Assembly: GCA_023053545.1 (NCBI GenBank)
Contig: JAKZAN010000005.1
Coordinates: 6,014,001 to 6,078,000, forward strand
DNA from: Lepidurus packardi
Lineage: Eukaryota > Arthropoda > Branchiopoda > Notostraca > Triopsidae
Length of the DNA: 64,000 nt
Reading direction: 5' to 3'
The notes below the pieces were generated by a model. The model worked only from the letters and a program-made list of their open reading frames with translations, was not told the DNA's origin and made no database searches. This document shows positions 61,162 to 64,000 of this stretch, in pieces. Numbering within the stretch: the first letter of the stretch is position 1; each line of letters starts with the position of its first letter. Position numbers and translations under genes: made by a program.

Positions 61162-61764
61162 TTAGGCGGGTTTTCTTTCGCTGCTAATCTTTTGGTATGC
61201 GTCAACGGCCGAGGTTACCAGTGAGCTGAGACGATTCAAGTCTTCTTGGTTCACTTTGAAGCCCCAATCTTGAGCTCGCGACGTAATAGCACTCATGTTG
61301 GAGTCAAAGACATGAGTCAAGCTTTTGCCGGTAACGAGCGAAACGACCCATAAGGCCAACAAAAGACCCAAGACGAAGGTGACCCCCCAAAAAATTACGC
61401 CGGAATCGGCGATAGCGAAGTTACCGGAAGTGCTTAATTGGGGATTGTAAGGGTTATAGTTGGGCTGATAGCCAAAGTTGGTGTAGGCCGCAGATGGGTT
61501 AGAGTAAACCGAGGAGTAAGAGGCTGGGTTACTAAATTGTTGCTGGTACGTCGGGTCTTGGTTTAAAGAGCTGTAGGCGTAGCTGTTGGGCGTGGCTTGG
61601 GACTGTTGAGACTGCTGAGGCTGGTTCGCGTCATTGTAGTTCATCTGCCGAGCAGCTTTATTCTTGTCGGATACAGAATTCACCAAACTTGGTTTTGCGT
61701 CTTGGGCAGGGTTACCAGAAGCTAGAGCCAGGAAGGAAAGCGCGGCTAGCTTGAAGAAGTGCAT
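61162..61764 (-). CDS. Gln/Asn/Tyr/Ser-rich signal-peptide membrane protein, unknown
   Basis: A single coding exon of 200 aa. Signal peptide MHFFKLAALSFLALASG; low-complexity lumenal region of about 90 residues dominated by Gln, Asn, Tyr, Ser and Pro (QPQQSQQSQATPNSYAYSSL, then repeated YxNP/NPxxY words such as SNPASYSSVYSNPSAAYTNF); one membrane helix (GVIFWGVTFVLGLLLALWVV). The tail is helical (NQEDLNRLSSLVTSAVDAYQ, ending ISSERKPA). A leader intron is likely: an acceptor lies 21 bases before the ATG, and a donor and TATA box lie upstream. The Tyr/Pro/Gln composition recalls arthropod cuticle or silk-like secreted proteins, but the membrane helix does not fit those. Confidence 0.75.
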   Translation of the reverse strand: MHFFKLAALSFLALASGNPAQDAKPSLVNSVSDKNKAARQMNYNDANQPQQSQQSQATPNSYAYSSLNQDPTYQQQFSNPASYSSVYSNPSAAYTNFGYQPNYNPYNPQLSTSGNFAIADSGVIFWGVTFVLGLLLALWVVSLVTGKSLTHVFDSNMSAITSRAQDWGFKVNQEDLNRLSSLVTSAVDAYQKISSERKPA

Positions 61765-61904
61765 ATCTTTGCTTTGAACAATGGGAGCTAAAAAAATATT
61801 AAATAGGTTAATAAGTAAATTAAAGATAAAATATGATTGCTAACTTGTGTGGATCGCTGAAGGAAGCTGAGCTTGTTGTGATGATATAAAATCATGGCTG
61901 AGGC

Positions 61905-61912
61905 TATTTATA
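61905..61912 (-). promoter_or_regulatory. TATA box for the 61.2-kb gene
   Basis: TATAAATA on the minus strand (CCTATAAATAGCC), about 140 bases upstream of the ATG. A plausible start site lies about 30 bases downstream. A leader exon then ends at a GTTAGC donor near 61845 and joins the acceptor near 61785. A strong TATA box suggests tissue-specific or inducible expression. Confidence 0.65.
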
Positions 61913-63138
61913 GGACTTTTAGTGACCTAAGTTGAACTAGCGGAAAGACAAGATTGACCCGGTTTTGGGTACCAACGTTGACGTAGTTTGACCCTATTTT
62001 GCGTACCGGAAACTTTCTTTTCTTTTTACTTCCGTTTTGTGACGTTGGTCTCTCATCAAAGATCCTTTTCTTTTCTTAGCTCCGTCAAACCTATGCCACA
62101 TTTGACTTGGCCTGTGCTGTGGCAAATAGGACAAAGCTTTCCAACGGAATGGATGATTGTTGGAAGCTCGTTGAGTAATTAAGCAAACCAATTTTTCATT
62201 ACGCAGTAGGCTAAGAACGCGCAGAACTCGCCCGTCAAGATTTTTGCGAACGTTTTTTACATTAAACTTATTAAGTTATTAAATATTCCATTCTAATCTT
62301 AAAAGTAAATTTTAGTATATGTTAACTAGAACGCGTTTTTCGTGACGTATTAGCCGGTTCAGAATAAAATCATTCGAATAAAACATCAACCGACGTTTCC
62401 CATCTGGTCAGCCTGGGACTCGTAGCGTTACTCCGGTCTTCCTTGGCATTCGCAACGGCGCAACGGTGAATAGTAAGCATTAACCGATTCCTAAGATCTA
62501 CCCGGACCCAAAGCGCAAGTTCTGTCTGGCTTTATACAACTCTGTCGACTTTTTATTTCTGTGTATCTTTTGCGGGATAAAAATGTCGTATAACTGGCTG
62601 TTTGAGCACGGTTAACGAATTTGTTTTCATGCCGTACCAGCTTTTCCTGGTATTTTGTTCTTCTATTCAAGTATTGCTGGTACATGATATCCTAACCACT
62701 TCCGTTCTGAAAGTGTGAGTATTCTTAGAATAAGTCATGTACTCTCGTGTTACGATATACTCTGTATGACGTAATACATACAACAATATTTGATTTAAAT
62801 GTTACTTCTTAGTTTCTATAGGAGGCTAGCAAAGTTAACGTCCTTCCAAATTCTGTTTCCGTAATTATACTTTATAAAAACTTTATAATTATGTATCGGC
62901 AGAACAGAAATCAGGTAAATCGATAATTGTTGAAGTATCTTAATTGATAAAGTCTCGAACGGAAATTCTTGAAGTTCACGCGAGTGTTTCGTTTATTTTA
63001 ATAGTGTATTCACAGTGTACAGGAGTCTTTGAGCAGTAATAAGGGATAAATTAATCAACAAGTGAAAGGGGGGGGGAGGGGGCCGCATTAGTGGGTTGAG
63101 CAAAGTCTGGGTTTGAAATGTTTAATCCAATTCTTATA
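61913..63138. other. Intergenic, no gene seen
   Basis: Upstream of the TATA box the sequence is A+T-rich with no frame or repeat I can support, apart from a short G run (GGGGGGGG) near 63070. Confidence 0.4.
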
Positions 63139-64000
63139 CTATTCTTCCTTCTCGTTCATCTCTGCGTATTTTTCAATACCTCGCAGTACGTGTTGCAATA
63201 AAGGTAAAATCATATTGGTATAAGAACTCCTAGCTTCTGCTTCAGCTTCGTTTTCAGCATAGTCTTCAGCATAGTCTTCACGTTGGTTTTCATCGTTTAC
63301 AATAATGCCCGCTCCAGTAGGATTATTTGGAAGCAAGATGCCGAATTCAGCGTTTTCCCCGTTTCCTTGATCAATTACAGTCACTCCACCTGCTGGTAGC
63401 GGCACGGGTACCGGTGCTGGAAATGGAAGTGGAACTGGTATCGGTGCTGGGAGTGGAACTGGTACTGGGAGTGGAACTGGTAACGGTGCTGGGAGTGGAA
63501 CTGGTACCGGTGCTGGGAGTGGAACTGGTATCGGTAGAGGAACTTTACCTGGTACTGGCACGGGAAAGGGGACTTTAAGGCCTGGTTTAAGGGCTGGTTT
63601 AAGACCTGGCAATTTAAATGGCAGTGGCAATTTAGGGGGCAAAATAGCGGGCAAAATGGCGGGGAGAACAAGAGGCAGAGGGAATTTCCCAGGGCTTCCT
63701 CCGGGTTTTTTCTTGAATAACAACGCTTTCAAACCAAAGAGAGGAACGCCCAGTGTAAGCTTGGTAATGGCTCCCAGAATGCACAAGAATATGATGCTGA
63801 CTGCCACCGTTCCCACAACGCCCGATGCTACCTCTGATTTGTGTAAAATCATATCCATAACCAACGGTTCCATGCCATGTTTAGACGCAGGTCGAGAACT
63901 ATAAAACGTATTTACTATTTAAGGAATATTTTGTTATTGGATTAATGCAAATATTTACGGTTTTCTCTTGACCAAGGGAGGGTCAGACATGAGGACCTCC
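63139..64000 (-). CDS. Proline-rich single-pass membrane protein, unknown (N-terminal end uncertain)
   Basis: Exon 63898-63139 joins in phase to 64000-63959 through a GTAAAT donor and ATAG acceptor. Translation could start at the ATG at 63990 (MSDPPLVKRKPSRPASKHGM) or further right, outside the window. A membrane helix (VVGTVAVSIIFLCILGAITK) is followed by a Lys/Pro region. Next come about 70 residues alternating Pro with Val, Leu, Ile or Ala (PVPLPAPVPVPLPAPLPVPL is typical). Then comes an acidic linker (EDYAEDYAENEAEAEA) and a C-terminal helix (MILPLLQHVLRGIEKYAEMN). The Pro stretch will form polyproline-II helix. The family is not recognised. The tail helix with Tyr resembles those of the two genes to its left. 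Confidence 0.7.
63400..63610 (-). repeat. Degenerate short tandem repeat encoding PxP pattern
   Basis: Repeating words of about 12-24 bp (GGTGCTGGGAGTGGAACTGG on the plus strand) encode alternating proline and aliphatic residues. Such arrays change length easily, so the protein is probably length-polymorphic. Confidence 0.8.

Noticed and set aside
63327-63578. Plus-strand frame rich in Val, Leu and Glu
   Set aside because: Reverse-strand reading of the repeated Pro array. No independent evidence.
1-64000. CRISPR arrays, bacterial operons and virus-derived elements
   Set aside because: No regularly spaced direct repeats, no ribosome-binding-site-led gene runs, and no reverse transcriptase, integrase, capsid, envelope or long-terminal-repeat signals were seen.

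Overview
The window is nuclear DNA from an animal, most likely an arthropod. Every recognisable gene is split by GT-AG introns, many of them only 50-100 bases long. Genes are packed on both strands, and the A+T-rich gaps hold small inverted-repeat elements. A short interstitial run of TTAGG, the arthropod telomere unit, fits this. A complete POMGNT1 argues against a drosophilid, because flies lack that enzyme. I cannot name the species. All gene models below were built by reading exons, splice sites and phase by hand. The nine conserved genes sum to whole codons from start to stop.

Left part (1-10.1 kb, minus strand): at least eight exons of an unidentified single-pass membrane protein with a very large Ser/Thr-rich cytoplasmic tail. 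Its C-terminal end lies left of the window and its N-terminus was not found. Its introns hold an inverted-repeat element, a dispersed repeat, a 21-bp tandem repeat and the TTAGG run. From 11.7 to 19.3 kb (plus strand) lies Ssdp/SSBP, a transcription cofactor, with a skippable 27-nt microexon and two possible C-termini. The 19.6-22.1 kb gap holds a roughly 1.1-kb inverted-repeat element with a second hairpin element nested in it. A shorter relative sits in an Ssdp intron.

Middle part: prolyl 4-hydroxylase alpha (22.1-24.4 kb, plus) converges on POMGNT1 (25.5-28.5 kb, minus). Both act in the secretory pathway. A gene-poor 7.7 kb follows (28.5-36.2 kb). Then comes a cationic amino-acid transporter (36.2-40.2 kb, plus) converging on UPF2 (40.3-45.0 kb, minus).

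Right part: a dense block of chromatin, RNA and signalling genes. UPF2 and HDAC3 are divergent, 264 bp apart. HDAC3 and SET converge with almost touching poly(A) signals. SET and an RSBN1/KDM9-like gene are divergent. MIC19 (MICOS) and protein phosphatase inhibitor 2 are divergent, 267 bp apart. The last 7 kb (57.7-64 kb, minus strand) holds four small genes for secreted or single-pass membrane proteins that I do not recognise. Three of them end in a short helical, Tyr-containing tail, so they may be a rapidly diverging local family. I saw no rRNA, no convincing tRNA, no CRISPR array and no virus-derived element.
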